A DNA stretch of 64,000 nt from Scalesia atractyloides (Eukaryota; Streptophyta; Magnoliopsida; Asterales; Asteraceae): assembly GCA_947069175.1 (NCBI GenBank), contig CAMTDV010000027.1:42793369-42857368 (forward strand). The letters run 5' to 3'. Of this stretch, positions 1-10,815 are shown piece after piece. The position numbers and the translations under genes were made by a program. The notes below the pieces were generated by a model. That model did not search any database and had not been told where the DNA came from. It saw only the letters and a program-made list of their open reading frames with translations. Numbering within the stretch: position 1 is the stretch's first letter; the number at the start of each line of letters is the position of its first letter.

Positions 1-326
1 ACACAAAGTGTTTACAACCAATTTAAGACTCTCTCTCTAAACCAGCAACACAGCAATAGAACTAGCAACTAACTGAGCAACCTTAACCCTAATCATAACC
101 TCCCTTTATATAGAGATAGGTTATACTCATCGGCTAGGGTTTCCTACATAGACTGCTAATGGGTATAAAGCCCAATTCGCCTACCATGCACTATTTTGTG
201 TCTAGTTCAGCCCAAATACTTTTAATTCACTATTACAAAACTAAACCCGCTAACCGTTTATCATTTTACTAATTACAAGATATCCAAAGACCAAATCTAA
301 GTTGTTGTCACAAATATGCACCAACA
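1..326 (-). repeat. Partial copia-type LTR, minus strand, cut by the window edge
   Basis: Read on the minus strand, this block begins TGTTGGTGCATATTTG at position 326 and carries a TATA-like stretch (CTCTATATAAAGGG, about 105-118). A transcribed-looking leader rich in GTTGCT and GAGAG words follows. The TG start, TATA position and leader are those of a plant Ty1/copia LTR, and the rest lies left of the window. It directly abuts the decayed gag of the SIRE-like element at 327, so it probably belongs to a copia inserted there in the opposite direction. It shares no sequence with the family A or B LTRs elsewhere in the window. Confidence 0.65.
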
Positions 327-760
327 AGTAACATAAAATTTGGCATCGGATTCAAGAAAAATGACCAAGTTTCCGAAAATGTTACTGCAAATGATTCTGG
401 TATGGTTGAAATTGTTCCAACAAATCTATCTGGTTATGAAATCAAGGTCACTGACAAAAATGGAAACAAAATTGTTTTAGAAAGATATGAGGGATCCTCA
501 ACTTTTGTGGAAGTTGAGAATTGTCAATTTAAACCCACATCGATTTTTTAACCATTGAAGGTGTCAAAGCATCAAAAGCAAGAATCATTCCCATAACCAG
601 CAGATGTTGACAAAAAGTCTGAAAAAGGGAAAAGAAAGAAAAGATCAAAAACCTGTTTTGTGATTTCTGTGAAAAGAAGAACCATGTTACCAAAACTTGT
701 TTTCTTCTAAAAGATTATGACATTAACAAAACAAATATGAACATTTATTCTCCAAACTGC
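327..760 (+). pseudogene. Copia gag remnant with zinc knuckle (A1)
   Basis: An open stretch of about 66 codons (344-550) is followed by a stop. After it comes a basic region (Lys/Arg-rich, about 600-655) and a clear CX2CX4HX4C knuckle at 659-700, with Cys at 659 and 668, His at 683 and Cys at 698. The knuckle binds RNA during retrotransposon packaging. The N-terminal gag domain is absent, so only the C-terminal half of gag survives next to the minus-strand LTR at 326. Confidence 0.7.
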
Positions 761-1204
761 ACAATTTGTAATAAAAAAATCATAAAACTCAAGAGTGTGT
801 TTATCTCAGAAACTTTGATGTGAAAAAGAATGAGTATAAATCCAACACACTGGAGAGTTCAAGTACTAGTACTTCAAAAGGAAAGGCTAAACAACCTTTT
901 GTACAAGTTGAAACATCAGTTACCAAAGCACTATAAAAAAACTCTGCTCCTAGAGAGGTGCAGGTAACCGATGCACCACTTGCCAACCAGTACCCAAGAG
1001 GGTTTGGCCAACCAATGTACCAAAAGGTACCTCTTAGTTATGAGGGTTACAAAAGACTTATCTGATAGGAGAAGGGTCTCAACAGATGTTACAAAGATCT
1101 GTTCAAACAACTGACCATTCATCTAAATTTTAGATTGACATGTCTGTGACCCCTTCTAAAGCCATTTTGGCTTTGGAAACCCACCTAAACTAATTAATTA
1201 CCAC

Positions 1205-1440
1205 TTTGCAGAGAGCTTCTACTTGCCTTGATAGTTTATGGTATGTAGACAGTGGAGGTTTCAGGCACATGACCGGATGTAGAGCCCTTCTCGAATACTT
1301 CATGGCTCATGGAAGGGGTGATATATCCTTTAGTAATAATTCAAAAGGGAAGGTGCTTGCGTCAAGAACTGTTTAGGCTGGGAAACTCAAATTTGAAAAT
1401 GTTAATCTTATTGACAATGTGAGATTTAATCTTCTTAGCG
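1205..1440 (+). pseudogene. Copia aspartic protease remnant (A1)
   Basis: The retropepsin-type active-site triad Asp-Ser-Gly is encoded at 1248-1256 in the context WYVDSGG, followed by the usual HMTG-like segment. This enzyme would cut the Gag-Pol polyprotein. The reading frame is interrupted on both sides, so no functional protease can be made. Confidence 0.7.
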
Positions 1441-2631
1441 TTTCCACAAATGAGTGACCAGGGCTAAGGGTCATTCTTCACTAAGAAAACTTGACAGATT
1501 ATTGGGCCAGAAGTGGTTAAAAGATTGATCAAATCATAGCTGAGAGCAAAGAACAACTTGTTGTTCATAGGAGTGGCAATGTGTTTGTGGTTGATACGTT
1601 GAAGGATAATCCAATAACTGATGCATGTCTGTTCTCAGCTACCTCTAACAAAGAGATAGAACTATGGCACTGGAGACTTGGCCACACAAATCTGTGAACT
1701 ATCACCACACTCTCTAAACAAGGCCTTGTAAGAGGCTTACCACAAAAAAAAATTCACAAGAGAAGAACACTGTGTTTCCTGTTTAAAAGGAAAACAACAT
1801 AAAAGTTCTTACAAACCCATTGGTGAGTCCAAAACTAGTCAGTGCTTACAAATGCAGCACATGGGCCTGTTTGGCCCTGTAAAAATCATGAGTCTAAGTA
1901 AAAAGAAATATTTTCTTGTCATACTTGATGCTTTTTCAAAGTTTATATGGACTTATTTCATGTACTTCAAGGATGAGATTGCAGGCCTTTTGCAAGACTT
2001 TGTTAAAAGAGTTGAAAAGTAATTTGACCTGCCTGTAAAAGTCTTTAGGAGTGATAATAGGTAAGAGTTTAAAAATAAGGAGTTGGATGAGTTTTGTGTA
2101 TTAAAAGGGATTGTATGGTAGTATAGTATCTCAAGGACACTAAAACAAAATGGGGTGGTTTAAAGGAAAAATCAGAACTAGAACTGAAGCTGCTAGAACC
2201 ATGCTTGCAGATTTTGGTTTACCCTTGTCCTTTTGGGCAGAGGTTGTAAACACTGAACCCTATGTTCAAGACAGAGTTTTGATCAACCTCAGACATCAAT
2301 CCACTGCTTATGAAACTCTGTTCAAGATCAAAGCACTTGTCTCATACTTTAAAATCTTTAGCTGCCCATGCTTCATTTTAAATCTAAAAGATTCAATTTC
2401 AAAATTTACAGCCAAAGTAGATTGTGGGTTTTTCTGGGATACTCAACCACTACTAAAGCCTACAGAGTCTTTAATTTAAGGACTAGGTATGTGGAAGAGA
2501 CCTTGAATGTAATGTTCAATGAACTTTCTTTATTAAAAATCTCATCAAATCCTGCTAAACTTTTTGATTTAAACGAATTTACTTTGGAAGTTGTGTATGT
2601 CAAGACTGGCCCTGTAGGTACACCAGAGTAG
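1440..2631 (+). pseudogene. Copia integrase remnant (A1); catalytic Glu codon is now a stop
   Basis: The pre-integrase zinc-binding region is visible as LWHWRLGH (about 1670-1690) and the Cys pair CVSCLKGKQH (about 1772-1801). The core follows, with the first Asp in VILDAFSKF (about 1920) and the second in FRSDN (about 2045). In the sister copy A2 the third catalytic residue lies in the context GVVEGKN. Here the matching codon is TAA (2161-2163), so the DDE triad is lost. The C-terminal part runs to about 2630 and overlaps two short open frames (2150-2479 and 2368-2631) that are frameshifted pieces of one gene. Confidence 0.8.
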
Positions 2632-2979
2632 CAGATGTTACTGACAATTGTGAAAACTCCATCATTGCTGCATCAACTATTGTTGATTAATCCTATGCCA
2701 ACTCATCAAATTTAACCTCTGTTGACAAAAGTCCAATCTCTGTGGATAAAATCAACATGTTTCCACACCTCTCCCTCCAATAGCTCTACCTCCATTTCAA
2801 ACAGATGTTGGTTCTTCAAAATTGCCAACAGATGTTAGCTTAGATGATTCATATCTGAAGCCTTGACCTCAAAATGTCATTGTTCCATATAAGGGAGATC
2901 TAATCTACCTTAAAAGTCATCCATCTGATCAAATCATTGACAACATCAATGAAGGGGTGCTCACTAGAAGTCAATCCTA

Positions 2980-3780
2980 AAACATTTGTATTTTTGTTGG
3001 TTTCCTATCTCTCACACAACCTGTCAAGTACAAGAGGCCCTAAAAGACAACAGTTGGGTAGAAGCCACGCAAGAAGAGCTCCTTCAGTTTAAAAGACAAC
3101 AAGTATGGGAACTTGTACCATTGCCAAAGGATGTAAGTCCAATTGGCACAAAATGGGTCTTCAAAAACAAAACTGATGAAAGGGGTATTGTTGTCAAGAA
3201 TAAAGTTAGGCTTATGGTTCAAGGTTACAGACAAGAAGAAGGCATTCACTATGATGAAACCTTTGCTCCTGTAGCAAGATTAGAAGCCATCTGACTATTC
3301 TTAGCGTTTGCTGCCAATCACAATATCATGGTGTTTCAAATGGATATCAAAAGTGCATTCTTGTATGGTAAGATCAAAGAATAGGTATATGTTTGTCAAC
3401 CTACTGGTTTTGAAGATGTATTTTATCCTAACATGTCTACAAGCTTAATAAAGCTTTGTATGGCTTGAAACAAGCACCAAGAGCCTAGTATGAAACTCTC
3501 TCCACTTTTCTCTTATCCATAGGTTTCAAGAGGTAAAATTGATAAAACCTTGTTTTTAAAATGGAGAGGAAAAGACTTGATGCTTGTCCAATTTATGTGG
3601 AAGACATCATTTTTGGATCCACATGCACTGCCATGTGTGAAGAGTTCAGACAACTCATGGCAGCAGATTTTGAAATGAGTATTATGGGTGAGCTCCAATG
3701 CTTTCTTGGTCTTCAAGTAAAGCAATTGCAAAATGGTCCTTTCATTGATCAAAGTAAGAATGTCTAAGAACTACTTATAA
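2980..3780 (+). pseudogene. Copia reverse transcriptase remnant (A1)
   Basis: The open piece 2986-3294 holds the start of the RT domain: [12 protein letters not shown], then KWVFKNK and the [20 protein letters not shown] block that defines Ty1/copia RT. A stop interrupts it directly afterwards. The continuation includes MDIKSAFLYG and LYGLKQAP. The catalytic YVDD box reads YVED (3594-3605), a change of one catalytic Asp to Glu, besides several stops. The segment to 3767 covers the thumb region (GELQCFLGLQVKQ). Confidence 0.85.
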
Positions 3781-4540
3781 AATTTGATATGAATGATTAT
3801 AAACCATGTAGCACACCCATGGCAACCACAAAGCTTGTCACTATTGATGAAAAAGATGACTTTGTTGATCAAACTCTATATAGAAGCATGATAGGTTCTT
3901 TATTGTACCTAATTGCATCAAAGCCAGACATCATGTTTGCAACATGTGTTTGTGCTAGATCCTAGTCAGCACCTAGGAAGTCCAATCTCATTACTGTAAA
4001 AAGGATATTCAGATACATAAAGGGTGCTCCCACACTTGGTATCTGGTATCCAGCTAACAGAAATATTGAGCTTTCAGGTTATTCAGACAGTGATTTTGTT
4101 GGATGCCAGACCACAAGGAAGTCAACTTTAGGAGGCTGTCAATTCATAGGCAATTGCTTAGTGTCTTGGCAAAGCAAAAAGCAAGCTGCAGTATCAACAT
4201 CCACAACAGAGCTGAGTATATTGTTGTTGCAAGCTGCACTTCTCAACTCCTATGGCTTCAAAATCAGTTATTGGATTTTGGTGTAACTACTCTAAAGACT
4301 CATTCATGTTAGATAGTCAAGCAGCTGAAAACATCATCAAAAATCCAGTATCTCATTCTACCACAAAGCACATTGACATCAGACATCACTTTGTGAGGGA
4401 TTGCTATGAAAAAAAAAAGATTTGATTTCTCTGCATCATGTTGCAACTAAAGATCAACTGGCAGATTTTCTAACAAAAGTATTAGATACATCTACCTTTG
4501 AAAGTCTGATCTCTAGGATTGGTAATGTAAACATGGAATA
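3781..4540 (+). pseudogene. Copia RNase H remnant (A1)
   Basis: The connection region (LYRSMIGSLLYL) and RNase H blocks (SGYSDSDF, GGCQFIGNCLVSWQSKKQ) can be read with frameshifts. The catalytic-type Asp residues sit in YSDSDF (about 4080-4100). The end of the domain, with the conserved HIDIRHHFVRD-like stretch, lies at about 4365-4400 and is followed by the pol C-terminus near 4540. Short open pieces such as 4103-4312 are off-frame shadows of this gene. Confidence 0.8.
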
Positions 4541-5054
4541 AAAACATGAATTTGTGTTCATGAATAAAAAGCATTAAAAATGTTTTCATAAAAGCAATAT
4601 TCCATCCATAAAAATAGCTAAATTGAAAATTTTCAAAATCCGAAAAGTCTGTTCATAACCACTGCTTTTCAAAGAAAATCTCCGTTTGGCTCTCTCTATC
4701 CACTGTTAAAGGTATCCTTTGCTTTCAATTACCACTATTAGGTAAACCACTGTTTTTCTAACCTCTGATATCTATACTCTAATAGTATAAAATCACCACT
4801 GTTCCTATCCTCTGTTGATTTTCAACAGAGGTTTCCCAAACAACTGTCTTCCATTACTAACAGAGGTTACCACATGGACAGATGATAGCCATCAGGTCTT
4901 TTGAAAACCGCTGCCACGTCAGCATTCACTATTTTCTTATTAAACCCTGTTTTATCCGAACAGAGGTTACTTGCAGTCTCGAATTCAAAATTCCCAAAAG
5001 TGGTTACCATTACTCTCATCTTCTACACAAATTCTCAGTATTCTCTTCTCCATC
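4541..5054 (+). promoter_or_regulatory. Spacer/leader before the env-like ORF (A1)
   Basis: This is noncoding and rich in the words CAGAGGTT and CCTCTG. The last 220 bases match the leader before the env-like ORF of A2 (15853-16089) closely by eye, including CCGCTGCCACGTCAGCATTC (TGTCAGC in A2), a TTAAACCCTGTTT-like block and a pyrimidine-rich run just before the ATG. Two copies keeping a noncoding leader this well suggests a transcribed 5' leader or internal promoter for the downstream ORF. That function is inferred. Confidence 0.4.
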
Positions 5055-5951
5055 ATGGATCTCATCATCAAAACTCCCCACAACTACCTTCTTATCCTTG
5101 AGAAAACTGATAATAATGTTGCATATCATGCAATGATTGATGTTCTACAAACATCATCATACAAGGATATTTTACTGGCAAAGGCTCCAATATATGTGGA
5201 CACACTTAGACAATTTGGGGCAAATGCTAAGGTCGAGATCCATAACAAAAATCCAATTGTTATTACGTCAAAGATTGGGAAGTCCTTTGTCCAGATCTCA
5301 CCATCCACAATCTCCACCGCATTTGGCCTAAATGACCTAAATGACCCCACTTCCTTCTCAAAGAAGGATTTACACGATGAATTCATTGAGCGTGGTTATG
5401 AAGGTCAAATGATAGGTGTTACCATCTATAAACCTAAATTTCCTGCTGACATAAAATTCTGTTTCCATACTTTACTGTTATGTTTGTCAGCCAAGACAAC
5501 TGCATTTAATGAGATACCTTTAAATATTCAGTATTTGGGATATGCTATATTAACAAAATCTAAGTTTAATTTCTCCCATGTATTATTTTCTAACTTGGTT
5601 GCTAATTATAACAACATTTCAAAAAATAAAGGTTTTCTTATACACCCTTGGCTATTGAGTTTTTATATTCAAAAACAAGTTTCTAAAACCGATTTTCAAC
5701 AAGGTGTCATTTGTGAAATTCGCAGCCCTAAACATGAAACTTTTATAAGACTCTCAAACCAAAAGCCAAAGGTTTTGAAAACACAAGCAAAGGGGAATGA
5801 GCCAAGTTTAGATGCTAACACATCCACTGCTCAAACTTCTATTGCTGAGCCAACTGCTCCTGGTGAACATGTCACTATAACTAGTGTTGTGCAACCCCAC
5901 CAGAAAAAATCCAAAAAGAAACCAACAAAATCCAAAAAGCCCACCAAATAA
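5055..5951 (+). CDS. Env-like ORF of SIRE-like copia, N-terminal part (298 aa, truncated by a stop)
   Basis: An open frame of 298 codons begins at ATG 5055, in a context shared with copy A2 (ATG 16090). An upstream in-frame extension lacks ATG and falls in the leader. The N-terminal two thirds form a globular domain with YVDTLRQFGANA and SKIGKSFVQISPSTISTAF, the pattern seen in plant proteins annotated as putative plant transposon protein. The last 60 residues are Ser/Thr/Pro-rich and then strongly Lys-rich (KKSKKKPTKSKKPTK). No signal peptide or convincing membrane segment is seen, so the envelope label is historical only. The frame ends at a stop inside a longer ancestral ORF that continues to 8732. 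Confidence 0.6.
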   Translation: MDLIIKTPHNYLLILEKTDNNVAYHAMIDVLQTSSYKDILLAKAPIYVDTLRQFGANAKVEIHNKNPIVITSKIGKSFVQISPSTISTAFGLNDLNDPTSFSKKDLHDEFIERGYEGQMIGVTIYKPKFPADIKFCFHTLLLCLSAKTTAFNEIPLNIQYLGYAILTKSKFNFSHVLFSNLVANYNNISKNKGFLIHPWLLSFYIQKQVSKTDFQQGVICEIRSPKHETFIRLSNQKPKVLKTQAKGNEPSLDANTSTAQTSIAEPTAPGEHVTITSVVQPHQKKSKKKPTKSKKPTK

Positions 5952-8732
5952 ACCAAAAAGGTAACTCTGGAGGATGAGATCCCAGAGGTTATCATGTGAC
6001 AACACAAATGTCACTTGAAACCACTGCTGCTACTTCCTCACAGCAGTTGGAACAAAGATCTCCACCTAGACAAGCTCCTCTTGATTCCTCAAAAAAGGAA
6101 CAAGTTGTATCCACAGTGACACCACATTATGAAGCTCTTGATTCACTTGAATCAATCTACCACAACCCCTCTCCCAAGGCAATGTCTTTTTCTACACCAA
6201 AACCCACTTCTCCAATACTACCCACATTTATACCTTTGCTTGATGCAATAGAGAAAACTCAAACACACATCAGTCCCTCTCACTCACCCATTAAAGAGAG
6301 TCAACTTCAACATTTGACTGAGTCTGAGAAAACTCTATCTGCTAGCCCACAAGCACCTGAGGAGGTTACACCCCTTGAGTTACAAGTAACTCTTGATGGT
6401 AGTTCAAGTGAAGCAGCCACTTCAACTGATGACACAATAGTGCTTTAGTTGGATAGTGGTTACATAAGTAAGACTTCCTTGAAGGCAACAACTGCTGAGG
6501 CTACAATAGTAACCTCTATCCCAGTTGGAAGTCCCTAGTACCAAGACAAAGGGGTATTTGATTCTAAAAGCATTGAGGTTCCTCATGTTGATGATCCAAA
6601 TACAACTACCTCTGGTAGGAATTTAGATGATCCTATTAATTTAGGTGATAAATTAAAATACCAAGAATTGACGGAAAGGATATCTTCAATGGAATCATCA
6701 ATTGATGACCTCAAAACTATGATGAAGCAAGTCCTGTAAAACTCCCAAAGTCAACCATCACAACCACAAAGTGCCGATGAACTATGGAGAATTGTGCAAT
6801 CAATAATCCTAGCCCAAAGGAACTTAGCAGACATTCAACATGAAACACATATGAAGCTGATCAGGAACACAGTTGAGGCTAGATACAAAGATACTCAAAC
6901 AGACATTAAAGCCATCAAAGACCATCTATTGAAGACAACTGACTCTGCCCCGGCTACAATTCTTGTTGAAGAAAAATAGGATGATGCTAAAAAGGTGGAG
7001 AAAGACTCACTAAGAAAGTTGTAGCCTGATTCAATTGCTAACCAAAGGTGCAACAACAACCAGAAACTACAGAAACCACTGTTACAGCATCTAATGCAAC
7101 TTTGGGAAAAGGGATTGATGAGACCCTAAACAAAGAAGCTGAAAAGATTGCTGATAATAAGCAGAAGAGACAAAATACATTGGAAGCTAAAGCCTCAATG
7201 CTGATTGAAGAAGAAAAAGCCAAACAGATGGAAAACGAAGATGTTGGTACTTCAAGAAAAAGAAAGTCTGCAAGAAAAGTTAGACAACCAATTGTCACCA
7301 CTTTTAAAACCACTGTTTAGGCTAATCTTGTTTAACCTCTGTCTAAACACCACAAAACAACCCAACAGATGTTAGGGAGAATGTTATGACAGTAGATGTT
7401 GGAAAAACAGATCCACACCACCAAGAATTCTTGAACATCCACCATCACCCAAAGTCAAGTTCCAACGCAAAAGAAAAACTTTATTGTTGGTGATGATGAT
7501 GAAGAGATTCAATCACCCTTACCTTTATCATCACAACCTATTTCATCACCATCCTCATCATTGTCATATTCTGAAACTTTATTTCCACCCATGCATCTAT
7601 CATCATCATTCCTTCCAATGGGTGCCTTATACCCTTTGGAACCTTAGGCTGTGAAAGGTGAAATAGAGTCTTTCTATAAGATAGAGGATCCAAAACAAAG
7701 AGAATTTCCATCTCTTCTTGGGTATCGAAAGCTTAGAAATCTAGATGAATATCTGATGCTGAAGGCTAGACAAGCTGAGACTAGCAAAGGAGCTATCAAA
7801 GGGTAAGGATGACAGGGCTCTACAAATTTCATGCAATTTCAATTTAGCAAAGTGAGAAACATTGAAGATTTTGCTAAGGATTTGAGTAAGTCCATGTCAG
7901 AAAAGCCAACCACTGATGATCCTGAATTAAAGCAAGACTATCTTGATCACACTATGAAGTTTATGCCTTACAAAGCAACAAGGGCTCAATTCAAAGACTG
8001 GTCTGCAAATGAGCTAAAGGAAGAAATTGAAAGAATACAAGCCATGCTCAAATATCCTCTGAAAAGGCCTACTCCTAATGATTGGAAAAAGGCTAGGCCT
8101 GATATTAAGACCATGCCTTGAAGATCAAAAGGATGAAAGCTGATACCTATAGAAGGCTGGAAAAGCTTAGAAAGAAAGATCCTTTTGTCCCAAGAAAGCC
8201 AGATTATTCACCAAAAACCACTACCCCTCAACAGACCCATACCTCTAAAAGACCATCTTCAATCTCTGTCATACCCACAATTGCCTTGATTCAAGCAAAT
8301 AGGCAAAAGCGGATAGAAAAAGAAGATCAAATGAGGTACGAAGAACAAAGAAAAGAGGAAATTAAATGTCAACTTCTTTATCATACTGATGCTACAAGTG
8401 ATAAGCTCAGAGAATCTATATCAAGACTTGTTAGCAAACCCTCTTCACCAAACTCATCACAAATAACTCTTCTCCCAAGAAAACCATCTAACTAAAAAAT
8501 TCTAAAATGGAAGTCATCCGCAAACACCCATGAATTGACTTTGCTCTGGTCAGATGGTAGAGCTGACAAGATAAGAATGGAGGATGCATATGGCCTGGAT
8601 GAAGCTGACCTCCAAAATCTAATGAATCATGAGATTGAAAGGGATATTGAAGACATGAGCTTCCTGGACTTTGAACTTCAATTCAAAGGACAAATAAGGG
8701 AATTGCTGATGTGGAATAAAGATCAGGAATAA
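5952..8732 (+). pseudogene. Env-like ORF of copia A1, decayed C-terminal two thirds
   Basis: Successive open pieces in shifting frames (5996-6448, 6794-6979, 7048-7320, 7831-8121, 8118-8495, 8535-8732) read as one broken protein. First comes a Ser/Pro/Thr-rich spacer, then a helical Gln/Glu/Lys-rich segment likely to form a coiled coil (about 6650-6980). A basic cluster (SRKRKSARKVRQP) follows near 7250-7280, then a Ser/Pro-rich stretch (7500-7640) and a charged C-terminus ending 27 bases before the polypurine tract. The order is the same in copy A2. Function is unknown. Confidence 0.6.
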
Positions 8733-8870
8733 AGACAAGTTTTGGCATCATCTTTTCTAGGGGAGATTGTTGGAAATTGAATCCTATAAAAGAATAGATG
8801 ATAGAAAGCCAAAATATTATAAAACCTCTGATCCTTATAATAATTGAACATCTGCTGAAGCCAAGATTTG

Positions 8871-9070
8871 TTGAAGACAAAGGTCAAAGGTCTGCCCTAG
8901 CAAAGCTCTGATGAAGACTAAAGTCAAAGGTCTGCCAAGGCAAAGCTCTGTTGAAGAATAAAGCCAAAGGTCTGCCAAGGCAAACCTCTGTTGAAGACTA
9001 AAGCTAAAGGTCTGCCAAGGTAAACCTCTGTTGAAGACTAAAGCTAAAGGTCTGCCAAGGCAAAGCTCTG
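8871..9070 (+). repeat. Five 40-bp tandem repeats inside the family A LTR
   Basis: Units begin at 8871, 8911, 8951, 8991 and 9031 with exactly 40-base spacing and a consensus near GAAGACTAAAGCTAAAGGTC followed by TGCCAAGGCAAAGCTCTGTT. They lie upstream of the TATA box in the U3 part, where enhancer-like repeats are often found in plant LTRs. The sister LTRs have fewer and more degraded units, so copy number varies within the family. Confidence 0.9.
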
Positions 9071-9230
9071 GTGAATCCCAACAGAGGATGTCTCATCAGT
9101 GTTTGCTATCAGACTTTGTATTGTATAGTTATAGCAGTGTTTAGCTTAGCAGATGTTAGAGTTTGTTTTAGTTTGTGACATGTCACTTTCAATGTGATGT
9201 CAGCATAAGATGCTCAGCGGTTTGCTCTGT

Positions 9231-9263
9231 ACTATAAATAGAACAGTCATGTACTGTTCTATT
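9231..9263 (+). promoter_or_regulatory. LTR TATA box overlapped by a stem-loop
   Basis: ACTATAAATA (9231-9240) is a strong TATA element. Overlapping it is an inverted repeat, arm AATAGAACAGT (9237-9247), loop CATGT, arm ACTGTTCTATT (9253-9263). The same arrangement with one mismatch occurs in the other two family A LTRs (15412-15439 and 34163-34190). Confidence 0.7.
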
Positions 9264-9508
9264 CATCACTATCACTTCATCTTGACATTTTGTGTACGAG
9301 CAAATCAGAGTGATCTTAGGCTGAGGGGGAGTTTGTAATCTTTCATGCACGTAAACAATTGATTTATAAAAGCATGTTAGTGAAAGCAATCTTTATATTG
9401 TTGTGAATACAAAGTTTACTATTTCCACTTCGCTATTCATACATGTTTATCCACTTCCATTGATTTCATCTTAAACATTCACAATAATATCAAACTCAGA
9501 TCCTAACA

Positions 9509-10175
9509 GGTAACATCAATGGTGATTTGAATTCTAGAGTATAGACGGGAAGTCGCACTTTTCGAAAATGCGGTGCTCATTCACTAAGATAAAAAAAAAC
9601 TCGGGAAATTACAACAAGAACCTTTATGAGTGCTTTATCTCACAAATTGAGCCGAAGAATCATGAGATGGCTTTGAAAGAAAACTTGCGGGTGGAAGCTA
9701 TGCAGGAGGAATTGGCATAATTTGACAAGTTACAAGTGTGGAATTTGGTAGACACACTAAAAGGAGAGCAGACAATTAACACTAATCGGGTCTTTATATG
9801 CAAAAATGACGATAAAGGAGTAATCCTTAGAAACAAAGCCCGTTTAGTTGTTCAAGGATTTGGTCAGGAAGAAGGGATTGATTACACTAAGGTGTACGCA
9901 CCAGTGGCCAAACTTGATACAATAAGGTTGTTTCTAGCAGTTGCGTCAAATAAAAGGTTCAAGGTCTATCAGTTAGATGTGGAGAGTGCCTTTTTGTATG
10001 GGAAGTTGCTAGAGACGGTGTATGTATCACAACCATTGGGGTTCACATATCCTAACTCTCTGAATAAGGTCTACAAGCTGGATAAAGCCCTTTACGGGTT
10101 ACATATAGTTCCCTGAGCATGGTATGAAACATCGTCGAAACATTTGCTTAATATCGGTTTGTAGGCGAGAGCTAT
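9509..10175 (+). pseudogene. Older copia reverse transcriptase fragment of another lineage
   Basis: The open piece 9736-10116 and its flanks encode the copia RT start: MALKENLRVEAMQEELA, then RNKARLVVQGFGQEEG, YAPVAKLDTIRLFLA, LDVESAFLYGKL and KALYGLH. It lacks the catalytic box and all other domains. Its sequence differs from the A-family RT, so it is a separate, older element in which A1 was inserted (A1's 3' LTR ends at 9508). Confidence 0.8.
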
Positions 10176-10455
10176 TATGGCAATACATGATGAGGGTTTG
10201 ATATCTTAAACCTGGGTGATTGTGATTTCAGTTCTTCTACACGAGGAAGAATTATAACTGGAATGGCAATGGTGTTTTCCCCTTTATCGATATTATCTAT
10301 ATATCTTTGAAATGGTGAGTCCACTCGTTTCTTGGTAGACTTTTTGGTGGGTGAAATTCCATTTGAAAAGAAAAAAATGACACTTTTCTCTTTAGAGATA
10401 AATAACTTTTCTTTTTTGCTCAAAGATTCAGTTTCAAGGTCAGATCTAACGGCGG
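10176..10455. other. Unassigned 280 bp between RT remnant and tandem repeat
   Basis: A minus-strand open frame (10175-10423, 82 aa, Lys-rich) is present but shows no recognisable motif. It may be chance or a fragment of an old element. No promoter, RNA gene or clear repeat was seen. Confidence 0.3.
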
Positions 10456-10815
10456 TAGCTTATGGAGATAATTCAGTGTTTACTGGAGTTGTAGGTATCT
10501 ATTTAAAAATATGAGGACGTTATTAGACGACTCTTATCTTTGGGTGGGTGTTTCGAGGTGAGATGTCTTTCATTTAAGTTGTGTAGCTTGTAGAGATAAT
10601 TGGGTGTTCATTGGAGTTATAGGTTTTTAGTTTAAAAATATGAGCACGTTATTAGACAAGTCTTATCTTTGGGTGGGTATTTCGGGGTGAGTTGTCTTTC
10701 ATTTAAGTTGTGTAGCTTGTGTAGATAATTGGGTGTTTACTAGAGTTGTAGGTTTCCAGTTTAAAAATACGAGGACGTTGTTAGAAGACTCTTATCTTTG
10801 GGTGGGTGTTTCTTC
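10456..10815 (+). repeat. Tandem repeat, about 129 bp x 2.8
   Basis: Units start at TAGCTT words at 10456, 10584 and 10713. Each unit holds GATAATTGGGTGTTTACT, then TTTAAAAATATGAGGACG, then CTCTTATCTTTGGGTGGGTG, then a CATTTAAGTTGTG tail. The third copy is cut short near 10815. Units differ by scattered substitutions, so the array is not recent. Confidence 0.9.

Larger units (their letters stand above)
327..8767 (+). mobile_element. SIRE-like Ty1/copia retrotransposon A1, internal region (decayed)
   Basis: Domains appear in copia order on the plus strand: gag zinc knuckle, protease, integrase, reverse transcriptase, RNase H. A long env-like ORF and a polypurine tract (8759-8767) then lead into the LTR at 8768. 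The extra ORF after pol is typical of the SIRE/Maximus lineage. The 5' LTR and most of gag are missing because a foreign LTR abuts at 326. Stops and frameshifts occur in every domain, so the element is dead. Element A2 (12730-19326) is a sister copy, close enough to see by eye in integrase, RNase H and the env-like ORF. Confidence 0.85.
8768..9508 (+). repeat. 3' LTR of copia A1 (family A), 741 bp
   Basis: It starts TGTTGGAAATTG right after a polypurine tract (AGGGGAGAT, 8759-8767) and ends CTCAGATCCTAACA. It has TG...CA ends, a TATA box at 9231-9240 and a GGGGGAG-containing leader. The reverse-oriented solo LTR at 15161-15847 and the LTR at 33726-34424 are the same family. No primer-binding site follows; an unrelated older copia does, which confirms that this is a 3' LTR. 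Confidence 0.85.

Noticed and set aside
4971..5054. Upstream start for the env-like ORF at 4971
   Set aside because: That codon is TTG. The first ATG (5055) matches the start position in the sister copy.
5055..5951. True viral envelope protein
   Set aside because: No signal peptide, transmembrane segment or glycosylated ectodomain is visible. The post-pol position alone does not show envelope function.
8871..9070. CRISPR-like array
   Set aside because: The repeats are contiguous with no spacers and lie in a plant LTR.
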